From the NCBI RefSeq assembly GCF_013283875.1, contig NZ_CP054139.1, positions 2,170,001 to 2,234,000 on the forward strand: a stretch of DNA of 64,000 nucleotides. Reading direction: 5' to 3'. Position 1 is the stretch's first letter. Every line of letters begins with the position of its first letter. The position numbers and the translations under genes were made by a program. This document shows, in pieces, positions 53,986 through 61,569 of the stretch. Origin of the DNA: Mucilaginibacter mali. Its GTDB lineage: Bacteria; Bacteroidota; Bacteroidia; Sphingobacteriales; Sphingobacteriaceae. Below the pieces are notes generated by a model. It had not been told where the DNA came from. It worked only from the letters and a program-made list of their open reading frames with translations, and searched no databases.

Positions 53986-55224
53986 TTAACTTGCACCCTC
54001 TACATAATTCAGGTCCTTGCCAAAGGTCTCCTTTAATTGACTTAAGGAGAATAGCGCAATAATAGTCAGCAGTATCATTACAATATACCCACTGTTGATC
54101 ATTCCATATTTAGCCGAAAAGAAGGCGAATATCCCATTGATTGGTATCAGCGAGCCGCGCACAAAGTTGGGTACGGTGGTAGTAACTGTCGCCCGTAAAT
54201 TGGTGCCGAATTGCTCGGAAGCGATGGTAACAAAAGTAGCCCAATAACCCACACTACAACCCATAAAAAAGCAGATCCAGGTAAACTGGCCGGCGGTTAC
54301 CCCTTGCGAACTTAAATAGATGACAGCGGTAACTACCGATAATAAAAGGAAGATCATCATGGTTAGCCTACGCGATTTGGTGATCTGTGCCAGTATGCCG
54401 GCAAACAGATCGCCTACAGAGATGCCGATATAGGTGTACAGCACCCCATCGCCGGCATTTAAAACATCCTTAGCGCCCAGGGCCTTGCCAAATTCGGGCG
54501 ATAACGTAACCAGTACCCCTACCACATACCAAAGCGGCGCGCCTATTAATATACAATATAGATATTTTAAAAAGCGCTTACCATTAGTAAACAGGCTGAA
54601 GAAATCGCCGCGCTTAACGTCCGATTTCTCGGCATTTTTAAACATGCCCGATTCGAACGTACCAACACGCAGTAATAACAATACAATCCCTAATCCCCCA
54701 CCCACAAAATACGCCTTTTGCCAGCCGAAATGCTTTGCGATGATATTAGCCAGTACAGCGCCAAATAAACCAACTACAGCTACAATCATGGTGCCGTAGC
54801 CTCGCTTTTCTTTGCTCATGGTTTCACTTACCAGGGTTATCCCGGCGCCCAATTCACCTGCTAAACCAACGCCTGCAAAAAAGCGGATGGTAGCATACAT
54901 ATTTACATCGGTTACAAAGCCGTTTACAAAATTGGCAATGGAATACAGCAATATCGACCCGAACAATACCTTAATACGGCCCAGCTTATCGCCAACAATT
55001 CCCCACAATATGCCGCCCAGTAACAGGCCAAACATTTGTACGTTAATGATGAATGTCCCCTGAGCCTTCAGATCGGCCGGGGCGACGCCGATATCAGTTA
55101 AGCTTTTTACACGAACGATAGAGAAGATAAGCAGATCGTAAATATCAACAAAATAGCCCAGCGAGGCTACCAGCACTAAAAATATCATGTTGCGATTGGC
55201 ACTGGCGGAAGTTGGTGTTGTCAT
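53986..55224 (-). CDS. Major facilitator superfamily transporter
   Basis: 412 residues, ~12 membrane helices. The MFS loop 2-3 signature is GDKLGRIKVLFG (~residues 78-89), and the N-terminal VASLGYFVDIYDLLIFSI resembles metabolite:H+ symporters of the sugar/organic-acid group. Helix 4-5 GLAGELGAGITLVSE (~residues 118-132) fits the same group. Substrate unknown. Separate unit from hemF by ~74 bp. Confidence 0.88.
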   Translation of the reverse strand: MTTPTSASANRNMIFLVLVASLGYFVDIYDLLIFSIVRVKSLTDIGVAPADLKAQGTFIINVQMFGLLLGGILWGIVGDKLGRIKVLFGSILLYSIANFVNGFVTDVNMYATIRFFAGVGLAGELGAGITLVSETMSKEKRGYGTMIVAVVGLFGAVLANIIAKHFGWQKAYFVGGGLGIVLLLLRVGTFESGMFKNAEKSDVKRGDFFSLFTNGKRFLKYLYCILIGAPLWYVVGVLVTLSPEFGKALGAKDVLNAGDGVLYTYIGISVGDLFAGILAQITKSRRLTMMIFLLLSVVTAVIYLSSQGVTAGQFTWICFFMGCSVGYWATFVTIASEQFGTNLRATVTTTVPNFVRGSLIPINGIFAFFSAKYGMINSGYIVMILLTIIALFSLSQLKETFGKDLNYVEGAS

Positions 55225-55295
55225 GTATTTAAATTGGGATACGAATTGGCAGCCTAAAATAGACGAATTAGCTTATCAACTGAAATTTTTTGCAC

Positions 55296-55324
55296 AAAAA
55301 AACCCCTGCCTTTGGCAGAGGTTT
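55296..55324 (-). terminator. Intrinsic terminator behind the cold-shock gene
   Basis: On the minus strand: stem CCTCTGCC / GGCAGGGG with an AAA loop followed by TTTTTTT, 24 bp after the cold-shock stop. Confidence 0.85.
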
Positions 55325-55347
55325 AAATTTCCTATCAGATTATAGAA

Positions 55348-55545
55348 TTATATCTTTTTCACTTTTACGGCCTGTAATCCTTTTCTGCCTTCCTCCACAT
55401 CGTATTCAACGGTATCATTATCCTTGATAGCGTTAACTCCGCCCAATACATCTTTAAAATGCACAAAAAGGTCCTTTCCTTCTTCGGTGATGATAAAGCC
55501 GAAGCCTTTTTGCGTGTTAAACCATTTTACTTTTCCAGTTTTCAT
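55348..55545 (-). CDS. Cold-shock domain protein
   Basis: 65 residues, a single cold-shock domain. RNP1 is KGFGFI (~residues 13-18) and RNP2 is LFVHF (~residues 26-30), starting GKVKWFN. Binds single-stranded RNA/DNA and melts RNA structure. The AT-rich 341-bp stretch upstream holds a likely -7 element near 55650 and would give a ~100-nt leader, as is usual for cold-shock mRNAs. Confidence 0.95.
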   Translation of the reverse strand: MKTGKVKWFNTQKGFGFIITEEGKDLFVHFKDVLGGVNAIKDNDTVEYDVEEGRKGLQAVKVKKI

Positions 55546-55649
55546 AATATAATTAGCGTATTAAAATTGTTCTTAAGATTATTACAAAACCAGACTGAAA
55601 ATAAAACAGATTAATCATCAGAAAGGAATTAAACTAAAATCCTGTTATC

Positions 55650-55657
55650 CAAATATA
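55650..55657 (-). promoter_or_regulatory. Possible -7 element for the cold-shock gene
   Basis: TATATTTG on the minus strand, a full match to TAnnTTTG, about 105 bp before the ATG; upstream is A/T-rich without a clear -33 TTG. A 60-codon frame at 55666-55848 in this gap is not supported. Confidence 0.42.
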
Positions 55658-55834
55658 TAAATTAATTATAAAAAAAAATAAAAATTTTGTTTTAGTGATA
55701 AATAACCAAAAGAAATTATGCGAAAGCGGCAATATACATACCCCTTGAATGTATACGTGCGCCATTGGCAGGCAAATGAAGATGTTATACTTTTATAAGA
55801 CTTTATAAAACAGGTTATGGGTGGATAAAAACAA

Positions 55835-55862
55835 GCAAAGCCCGGCAATTACCGGGCTTTGC
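55835..55862 (-). terminator. Intrinsic terminator behind the 55886 gene
   Basis: Perfect 11-bp stem GCAAAGCCCGG / CCGGGCTTTGC with a 6-nt loop, followed on the minus strand by TTGTTTTTAT. Confidence 0.88.
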
Positions 55863-55885
55863 AAATGAATAAAGGGAGCTTGTAA

Positions 55886-56389
55886 TTATTTAACTTGTTT
55901 AAAGAAGTAAACACCACCTTGTGCCGATACACGCACCAGGATTTCGCTGTCAGCTTTTTTCAGGTCGACAAAGTAGTCGATAGCTTCAGGCTGAGAGATA
56001 GCCAAGTTTACGTAGAATGACATGTCAGACTCGGCTGATTGGAATTTAATCACCTGGCCTACAGTGTAATCTTTGTAAGTATCAGCAATTTCTTTTTTAG
56101 CAGCTGAAGGAACTTTTTTGTAATCAAACTCTTCGGTTACACCCAGGTAAGTACCGCTCAGATTGTAGAAGGCAGTTTTCTTAACACCGTCAATAGTGAA
56201 ATCTGCTTTTTGAGAAGTAGGTGTAATTGTCCAAACCACGTTTTCAGCACTGTTAAAATCAGCATTGAACTGGTTTAATACGTAGTATGATATATTTTTA
56301 GAATCGTCATACTTTTTACCGCCATCGGCAGCTATCGCGCTTACGCTAAATGTTGCAGCAAATACAGCTGCTAAGATTAATTTTTTCAT
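55886..56389 (-). CDS. Exported PepSY-like protein
   Basis: 167 residues with a signal peptide cut after SAIAA (~21). The mature protein repeats a pattern of ~70 residues (NFNSAENVVWTIT and EFDYKKVPSAAKKEIADTY) like the small BLIP/PepSY-like periplasmic proteins of Bacteroidota. Function unknown. It has the best housekeeping promoter in the window and its own terminator, so it is a well-expressed monocistronic gene. Confidence 0.75.
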   Translation of the reverse strand: MKKLILAAVFAATFSVSAIAADGGKKYDDSKNISYYVLNQFNADFNSAENVVWTITPTSQKADFTIDGVKKTAFYNLSGTYLGVTEEFDYKKVPSAAKKEIADTYKDYTVGQVIKFQSAESDMSFYVNLAISQPEAIDYFVDLKKADSEILVRVSAQGGVYFFKQVK

Positions 56390-56412
56390 AGTCTTAAATT
56401 TTAAATCCGATA

Positions 56413-56444
56413 CAAAAATACATCAGAATTGATGTTTTGGCAAA
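56413..56444 (-). promoter_or_regulatory. Bacteroidota housekeeping promoter
   Basis: Minus strand: TTTG, 20-nt spacer, TATTTTTG, an exact match to TTTG / TAnnTTTG, ending 24 bp before the ATG at 56389. Confidence 0.78.
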
Positions 56445-56619
56445 TAAAATTTAATTTTTATGATAATTTCATAATATGTATCTCTTTTTGTTAAGATATT
56501 TAAATTATGATAATTCACTTAGTGTGTTTTTTACAATATCTTCAAGCTTGTATAATACTTATAAATGTCAGTTTTACATATAATATAGCATTCTGCCTGA
56601 AAAGTTAACAAACTGGTAA

Positions 56620-57366
56620 TCAATTAAGCTTTTTTATGTAATCAATAAACAAATGCAGGGCTTTAACCTTATCAGCATCCAGATCAAAATCCAGTTTGTG
56701 CATTAAGTAGTCATCAAGGTCAAAATCAGCACGGGCGGGTAAATTGGCAATAACGGTTTTTCGGTTATCTAAACCATGTTTTAAAGCTTTGCTAAACTCA
56801 GCTGTAAATTCTTGCGGAATGGGTTTATTGGCTATCCAGGCGGCAAATACAAAAGGAAGGCCGGTAAATTCCTTCCAAACTTCGGCCAGGTCATATGTAT
56901 AGGCGTATTTTCCTTTTTTATCGAAGGTGCGGTCGCCTATTTGCACAAAGGCCGTGTCCGGATCATCCGAATGGGCATAATCAGGTGCATTAACAATCAG
57001 TTGTGGTGTTACTTGCCAATGATTTTTTAGCAAAACGCGGGCAAGGTTGTTAGATGAACGCGATTCCGGATCAAGTTGTAAAGTCTTCACCTCGTGAATC
57101 TCGCAATTGCTAAAAATAAATACCGAGTTAACCGGGCCATTAGCGCCGATACAGTAATCGGAAACAATTTCCCAATAGGGCATATTTACGGTAGCGGCAA
57201 CCGGGATCAGGCCGATATCAACCTGGTTATCGATCAACTTTTGGGCACAATCAGCCGGGATGTCAAGACTCAGGTCTATTTGATCAATAATATCGCTATG
57301 GGTAATACCATATATAAAAGGCTGCGTGTTAGTATAACTAACCGCCGATATTTTTACTTTATCCAC
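56620..57366 (-). CDS. mqnA: Chorismate dehydratase (futalosine pathway)
   Basis: 248 residues starting with GTG at 57366. Periplasmic-binding-protein-like fold. Removes water from chorismate to give 3-(1-carboxyvinyl)oxybenzoate, the first committed step of menaquinone synthesis by the futalosine route. Features: ISAVSYTNTQPFIYGI (~residues 6-21), QVDIGLIPVAA (~residues 48-58), and SRSSNNLARVLL (~residues 102-113, the S-x-T/S-s motif). The next gene upstream is a histidine phosphatase and then mqnE. Confidence 0.93.
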   Translation of the reverse strand: MDKVKISAVSYTNTQPFIYGITHSDIIDQIDLSLDIPADCAQKLIDNQVDIGLIPVAATVNMPYWEIVSDYCIGANGPVNSVFIFSNCEIHEVKTLQLDPESRSSNNLARVLLKNHWQVTPQLIVNAPDYAHSDDPDTAFVQIGDRTFDKKGKYAYTYDLAEVWKEFTGLPFVFAAWIANKPIPQEFTAEFSKALKHGLDNRKTVIANLPARADFDLDDYLMHKLDFDLDADKVKALHLFIDYIKKLN

Positions 57367-57373
57367 GTTGTGG

Positions 57374-57991
57374 TTAATGATTTTTTAAATGAATAGAATT
57401 GTTAAAATCAACGATCTCGAACTTACTGCCATCGTGAATCACCTTATAAAGCACCAGGTTTTGATGCGGAAAATCCTCCATCCGGGTCAACGGCAAATCA
57501 TTAAGCAGGCATAGCAATAATCGCATAGCGCGGCCATGCATGCAAATCAGTACGGTGTGCTCTTCACTATGGCTCATAATAGTGGCCATGGCTTCTTTTT
57601 GGCGCGCTTGTACCTCGTTAGGGCTTTCGCCGTTCTCAAATTTAAAGTCCAGTTCGCCGGCCGTCCAGTTGCGTACTGCTTTTAAAAACGCGGCCTTAGT
57701 TTCAGGCGTGCTTTCCTTGCCCTCGTAAATTCCCCAGGCCAGTTCGTCAAGCCCGGCTAATTTCTCGTAAGGGATACCCTTATCTATAAATTGCTGTATG
57801 CTTTGCTGGGTGCGCTTAAGTTCGGAGATGTAGATCTTATCAAAAGATACGTCCTTGTACGAATCGTAAAACAAATTTGCCTGCAAACGGCCCTCAGCAT
57901 TCAGATCGGTATCCATACCTCTCCCCTGCACTATTCCCTGTTTATTTAAATCTGTTTGTCCGTGGCGTACAATATATAGTGTCTTGGTCAT
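57374..57991 (-). CDS. Histidine phosphatase (phosphoglycerate mutase-like)
   Basis: 205 residues from the ATG at 57991, where the protein starts MTKTLYIVRHGQTDLN; the RHG is the catalytic loop. A longer frame to 58015 would take its first eight codons from an inverted repeat, so I reject that start. Other catalytic residues: ELAWGIYEGKES (~residues 84-95) and VLICMHGRAMRLLL (second His, ~residues 149-162). Substrate unknown. Its place between mqnA and mqnE raises the possibility of a role in menaquinone or nucleotide-ester turnover, but the family is broad. Confidence 0.88.
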   Translation of the reverse strand: MTKTLYIVRHGQTDLNKQGIVQGRGMDTDLNAEGRLQANLFYDSYKDVSFDKIYISELKRTQQSIQQFIDKGIPYEKLAGLDELAWGIYEGKESTPETKAAFLKAVRNWTAGELDFKFENGESPNEVQARQKEAMATIMSHSEEHTVLICMHGRAMRLLLCLLNDLPLTRMEDFPHQNLVLYKVIHDGSKFEIVDFNNSIHLKNH

Positions 57992-58006
57992 TCTTTTTGA
58001 TAGTTC

Positions 58007-58065
58007 ATGGTTCATGGATCATAGTTCATGGCAGAAACCGTTATGAACTATGATCCATGAACCAT
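58007..58065. repeat. Perfect 23-bp inverted repeat
   Basis: Arms 58007-58029 and 58043-58065 are exactly complementary (ATGGTTCATGGATCATAG and on) around a 13-nt loop. It lies between the mqnE stop and the phosphatase start, inside what would be one transcript. It could be a processing site, a partial terminator or a mobile repeat; it has no T-run. Confidence 0.85.
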
Positions 58066-58068
58066 CGG

Positions 58069-59262
58069 CTAATTTATCACCGGTAATTTATAAAATTGCG
58101 GCTTCGCCTGGTTAGGGAACTCATATTCATTGTAATCGGTGACTACGTTATATAAGGTATCCCTTTCTATCGGGTGGCGGCCGGCTTGCTTGATCAGTTC
58201 CACCAGTTCGCGTGTGCTCATGGCCGGGTGCTGTTCTTCGGCGCCTGCCATGCTGTAAATTTTGGTGGTATCGTCCAGTGTCCCATCAATATCATCAACA
58301 CCAAAATTCAGAGAAAGTTGCGCCGTAGTGCGGCTGATCATTGCCCAATAAGCTTTGATATGGTCGAAGTTATCCAGATAAATACGCGCGATGGCGTAGT
58401 TACGCAGGTCTTCCACTACCGATGTTTCGGCAATGTTCGACATTTGGTTATCTTTATTCCTAAACTTCAGCGGGATGAAGGTTTGGAAGCCGCCAGTTCT
58501 GTCCTGTAACCAGCGTAGCTGCTCCATGTGGTCGACGCGATGTTTGTATTCTTCTATATGTCCGTACAGCATCGTAGCGTTTGACCGCATACCCAGTTTA
58601 TGCCATTCCTCGTGAATTTGCAACCATTGGTCGCCGGTGCATTTATCCCTGGCTATCTGGTCGCGTATTTCGGGATGGAATATCTCGGCGCCACCACCGG
58701 GCATACTTTCCAGGCCCGATTCTTTCATCATGCGCATGCCGGTGGCATAATCTACCTTAGCTTTTTTAAAAATGTAGTGATATTCAACCGGGGTTAATGC
58801 CTTTACATGTAACTCAGGGCGATGCTCCTTTATCCGGCTGAAAAGCTCCATATAAAAAGGCATATCATATTGTGGCAACACACCGCCGACAATATGTACC
58901 TCGGTAACCGGCTCATCATCGTATTTGGCGATCATGCCCAGCATATCCTCCATGGTATACTCCCAACCTTGCGAGCGCTCCTTAATTAAGCGCGAGTAGG
59001 AGCAAAATTTGCAATCGTAAACACACAGGTTAGTAGGCTCGATATGGAAGTTGCGGTTGAAGTAAGTTTTATCGCCATGCTTCTGCTCGCGGATATGGTT
59101 GGCCAAGATGCCTAAATATCCTAATTCCCCTTTCTCATAAAGCAAAACACCTTCATCAAATGTAATGCGCTGACCGTGGAGTACCTTTTCGGCGATGTGT
59201 TTTAATTCGGGTAAAAGATTTGCACCATTCAGCAACACCCGGAATTTATCTGATACATCCAT
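58069..59262 (-). CDS. mqnE: Aminofutalosine synthase, radical SAM
   Basis: 397 residues from ATG at 59262; an upstream TTG at 59292 is in frame but less likely. Joins the chorismate-derived enol ether to SAM to make aminodeoxyfutalosine. The cluster motif CX3CX2C is in NLCVYDCKFCSYSRL (~residues 79-93), and HIVGGVLPQYD (~residues 123-133) and PGGGAEIF (~183) are shared with MqnE/MqnC; the KTYFNRNFHIEPTN lead-in indicates MqnE. With mqnA it shows futalosine-route menaquinone synthesis. Confidence 0.93.
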   Translation of the reverse strand: MDVSDKFRVLLNGANLLPELKHIAEKVLHGQRITFDEGVLLYEKGELGYLGILANHIREQKHGDKTYFNRNFHIEPTNLCVYDCKFCSYSRLIKERSQGWEYTMEDMLGMIAKYDDEPVTEVHIVGGVLPQYDMPFYMELFSRIKEHRPELHVKALTPVEYHYIFKKAKVDYATGMRMMKESGLESMPGGGAEIFHPEIRDQIARDKCTGDQWLQIHEEWHKLGMRSNATMLYGHIEEYKHRVDHMEQLRWLQDRTGGFQTFIPLKFRNKDNQMSNIAETSVVEDLRNYAIARIYLDNFDHIKAYWAMISRTTAQLSLNFGVDDIDGTLDDTTKIYSMAGAEEQHPAMSTRELVELIKQAGRHPIERDTLYNVVTDYNEYEFPNQAKPQFYKLPVIN

Positions 59263-59357
59263 CTGTAAATAAATTTGCTCCAAATGTAGCAAAAAGCGTG
59301 GTATTGCTAATTCTTTTATTACAATACACGTTTAAACATATAAGTTTGACAATTTAT

Positions 59358-59861
59358 TTACAGTGGTGTTATGGATTTGATATTTACCCCGATGAAACAA
59401 TCGTCCTGGCACCCTTTCGGGAAGTAGCCGCAGGTGCTGATCATCCCGTCATCATTGATTTCAAAATAGATTTCGTTTTTGCTTTTATCAACCGATAGCC
59501 ATTCGGCTTTAGCTTTGGCGTAAATTTCATCTATAGTTAATGATGGCGGCACTTCGGTATGTGTGTTCAGCGTAGCCGAATTCTCCGTCCATGTTTTAAC
59601 CACCGATCTGTTTCCGGAATTACTGGTGTAAAGTGTATAGGCCCTTTCGGTCACTACACCGTTTCTTACAGTGATGTTTGTTTCGGTGCTGCTCCCGCTA
59701 AAAGAAGCGGTAATTACTGTGTACGTGTACGAATTGTTGACGGTTGATTTAAAGGCGTTCCATTTTTTCAAGCTCGTATCAAACTCAGAATGGTAGGATA
59801 TATTATCTTTTTTGCAGGAAAAACAAAGCAAAATTACAACACAAAAGAGTGCATATTTCAT
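59358..59861 (-). CDS. Lipoprotein, DUF6174-like
   Basis: 167 residues with a lipobox LCFSC (Cys ~16). The body shows W..F.STVNNSYTYTV, then ITVRNGVVTER and STCGYFPKGCQDDCF, which resembles the DUF6174 pattern (Y-x-Y, then V-x-N-G-x-V). Family identity is tentative and no function is known. Monocistronic. Confidence 0.65.
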   Translation of the reverse strand: MKYALFCVVILLCFSCKKDNISYHSEFDTSLKKWNAFKSTVNNSYTYTVITASFSGSSTETNITVRNGVVTERAYTLYTSNSGNRSVVKTWTENSATLNTHTEVPPSLTIDEIYAKAKAEWLSVDKSKNEIYFEINDDGMISTCGYFPKGCQDDCFIGVNIKSITPL

Positions 59862-59917
59862 ATCTGTTAAGGTTTTTAAATAGCAATACGTAATTTAGCC
59901 GCCCAACGCTACACAAT

Positions 59918-61036
59918 ATGAAAATAGAGACCATTGCCATACATGCCGGAAATAAAACCGATGACGCCACAAAAGCGGTGATCCAACCCATCGTCATGTC
60001 GACTACGTTTGAACGCGAGGTTGACGGCAGCTATGCCAAAGGTTATATCTACAGTCGCGCTGCTAATCCTAACAGGCATTTGCTGGAAAATGTGCTGGCC
60101 CAGTTAGAAGGCGGTGTTGAGGCAGCGGCTTTTTCATCGGGCAACGCGGCTGGTATGGCGGTATTTCAGTCTTTAAAACCCGGTACGCATATTATTGGGC
60201 CTGATGATATGTATCATGGTTTGCGCAACCAGATCAAATCATTGTTTGCCGGAATACTTGAGTTTGATTTTATTGATGTGAATGATGAAGCGGTGCTGAA
60301 GGCGCACATCAAATCAAATACAGGATTGATCTGGGTAGAAACGCCTTCGAACCCTTTATTAAAGGTAACCGATATTAAAAATGTAATTGCTATTGCCAGG
60401 CAGCATGATATTAAAGTAGTGTGCGATAATACATTCGCTACGCCGATATTCCAGCAGCCGTTGAGCTTGGGAGCCGACCTGGTGATGCATTCATCAACCA
60501 AATACTTCGGCGGGCATAGCGACCTGATGGGCGGCGCGTTGATCACTCCCGAAAATAATGAATGGTGGCAGCGTATCCGCCAGGTGCAGGAAATGGGCGG
60601 CGCTATCCCCTCGCCCATGGATTGTTATTATTTGGTGCGCAGCTTAAAGACTTTGCCTTACCGGATGAAAGGCCATGAGCACAATGCTAACTTGCTAACC
60701 CGGTTTTTAGAAAAGCACCCCAATGTAGAAAGCGTGATGTATCCGGGCTTGGCTTCACATCCACAGCATGAGGTTGCTAAATCGCAGATGCTGGGCTTCG
60801 GGGCGATGTTCTCGTTCTGTGTAAAAGGCGGTGCTGATGAAGCTAAAAAGGTATTATCCAAACTGAAATTGTTTACCATAGCCACCAGTTTGGGCGGTGT
60901 GGAAAGCCTGATAGAACACCGTGCATCGGTTGAAGGGCCGGATACTAAAACACCGCATAATTTATTGCGGGTGTCGATCGGTTTAGAACACATTGATGAT
61001 TTGATCGAGGATATGGAGCAGGCGCTTGCTTTTTAG
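59918..61036 (+). CDS. Cys/Met-metabolism PLP enzyme (cystathionine gamma-synthase/lyase type)
   Basis: 372 residues. PLP lysine is in VMHSSTKYFGGHSD (~residues 189-202). Other signature stretches: YSRAANPNRHLLENVLAQLEGG (about 20 residues near 47-66), FSSGNAAGMAV (~residues 72-82), WVETPSNPLLKVTD (~residues 140-153) and SLGGVESLIEHRA (~residues 321-333). It lies just upstream of the metX leader, which favours a role in O-acylhomoserine sulfur transfer, but lyase and synthase cannot be separated by eye. Confidence 0.92.
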   Translation: MKIETIAIHAGNKTDDATKAVIQPIVMSTTFEREVDGSYAKGYIYSRAANPNRHLLENVLAQLEGGVEAAAFSSGNAAGMAVFQSLKPGTHIIGPDDMYHGLRNQIKSLFAGILEFDFIDVNDEAVLKAHIKSNTGLIWVETPSNPLLKVTDIKNVIAIARQHDIKVVCDNTFATPIFQQPLSLGADLVMHSSTKYFGGHSDLMGGALITPENNEWWQRIRQVQEMGGAIPSPMDCYYLVRSLKTLPYRMKGHEHNANLLTRFLEKHPNVESVMYPGLASHPQHEVAKSQMLGFGAMFSFCVKGGADEAKKVLSKLKLFTIATSLGGVESLIEHRASVEGPDTKTPHNLLRVSIGLEHIDDLIEDMEQALAF

Positions 61037-61040
61037 GCAA

Positions 61041-61112
61041 AAGGATAAAGGTAAAAAGGCGAAAGGTCAAAATTTGCGAACCTTTATCCTTTCGCCTTTT
61101 ACCTTTATCCTT
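61041..61112. repeat. Imperfect 25-26-bp inverted repeat behind the trans-sulfuration gene
   Basis: Left arm 61041-61066 and right arm 61088-61112 pair over ~25 bp with one bulged base (units AAGGATAAAGGTAAAA then GGCGAAAGG). It may act as a terminator of the 59918 gene; it resembles phrase-like dispersed repeats. Confidence 0.75.
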
Positions 61113-61127
61113 GAAATAAAAATAAAA

Positions 61128-61160
61128 TTTGGCAGATAAGTAATTATCATCCTATATTTG
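61128..61160 (+). promoter_or_regulatory. Promoter of the metX-hom leader
   Basis: TTTG (61128-61131), 21-nt spacer, TATATTTG (61153-61160): full match to the Bacteroidota pattern. Transcription would start ~50 nt before the riboswitch. Confidence 0.72.
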
Positions 61161-61215
61161 GAACATTATTTGGTAGTGATACCAAAATCAAATCAAACCC
61201 CTCAAAAAGGTTTCG

Positions 61216-61325
61216 ATTTATAAAGAAGCGGCGAGAGATCAGGCTCAGAGACCCGCTGGCAACCCTCCAGGGTGGAGAAGGTGCCAAATCCTGGCCCGGT
61301 GAATGGATCATCGGGGGATATAAAT
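61216..61325 (+). ncRNA. SAM-I-type (S-box) riboswitch
   Basis: The closing P1 helix is ATTTATA (61216-61222) with TATAAAT (61319-61325). Inside are the S-box landmarks: GAGAGATCAGGCTC, ACCCGCTGGCAACC (61251-61264), a small hairpin CTCCAGGGTGGAG, then AAGGTGCCAAATCC (61278-61291), which match the SAM-binding core of the S-box/SAM-I class. It lies in front of metX, as expected for SAM-repressed methionine synthesis. The leader ORF begins 9 nt after P1. Confidence 0.9.
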
Positions 61326-61333
61326 TAATAACC

Positions 61334-61444
61334 ATGAAAAGTCTGATTATTATCCAACAAAACTCTTCTGATACGCAAACGCGTACCTGCTCAATTTGCC
61401 ATACCCCTAACCGCGGTATGCGAATTTGTTGTTGCTGTTGCTAA
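61334..61444 (+). CDS. 36-codon leader ORF ending in five cysteine codons
   Basis: Reads MKSLIIIQQNSSDTQT, then RTCSICHTPNRGMRI, then CCCCC and a TAA stop. Codons 32-36 are TGT TGT TGC TGT TGC, and two further Cys codons are at 19 and 22, giving 7 Cys in 36. It starts 9 nt after the SAM riboswitch and is 126 nt before metX in the same transcript. Runs of the regulatory amino acid at the end of a short leader are the mark of translation-coupled attenuation, and polycysteine leader ORFs acting this way are known in mycobacteria. A hairpin with TTTT begins directly after the stop codon. Translation and function are inference; a small metal-binding peptide is the alternative. Confidence 0.75.
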   Translation: MKSLIIIQQNSSDTQTRTCSICHTPNRGMRICCCCC

Positions 61445-61495
61445 GCAATACACGTTCCCTCAGTATTAATTATCGCGAACACGTGTATAGCTTTT
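61445..61495 (+). terminator. Candidate attenuator hairpin behind the polycysteine ORF
   Basis: GCAATACACG (61445-61454) pairs with CGTGTATAGC (61482-61491) at 9 of 10 positions, and TTC/GAA extend the stem inward; TTTT follows at 61492. The 5' arm starts right after the TAA, so a ribosome at or near the stop would cover it. A second small stem (AATAGC / GCTATT) follows. The T-run is short, so termination strength is uncertain. Confidence 0.5.
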
Positions 61496-61569
61496 AATAG
61501 CTTAATTCGCTATTTATCAATTAATTATCAATTTATTTCAGATCACACAATGCCGTCGAAGCATTAAAC

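Noticed and set aside
55666..55848. 60-codon frame upstream of the cold-shock gene
   Set aside because: It lies in the AT-rich leader and promoter region, has no recognisable features and overlaps the terminator of the neighbouring gene.
57992..58015. Upstream start for the histidine phosphatase
   Set aside because: The extra eight codons fall into the 23-bp inverted repeat and precede the natural family start MTKTLYIVRHG.
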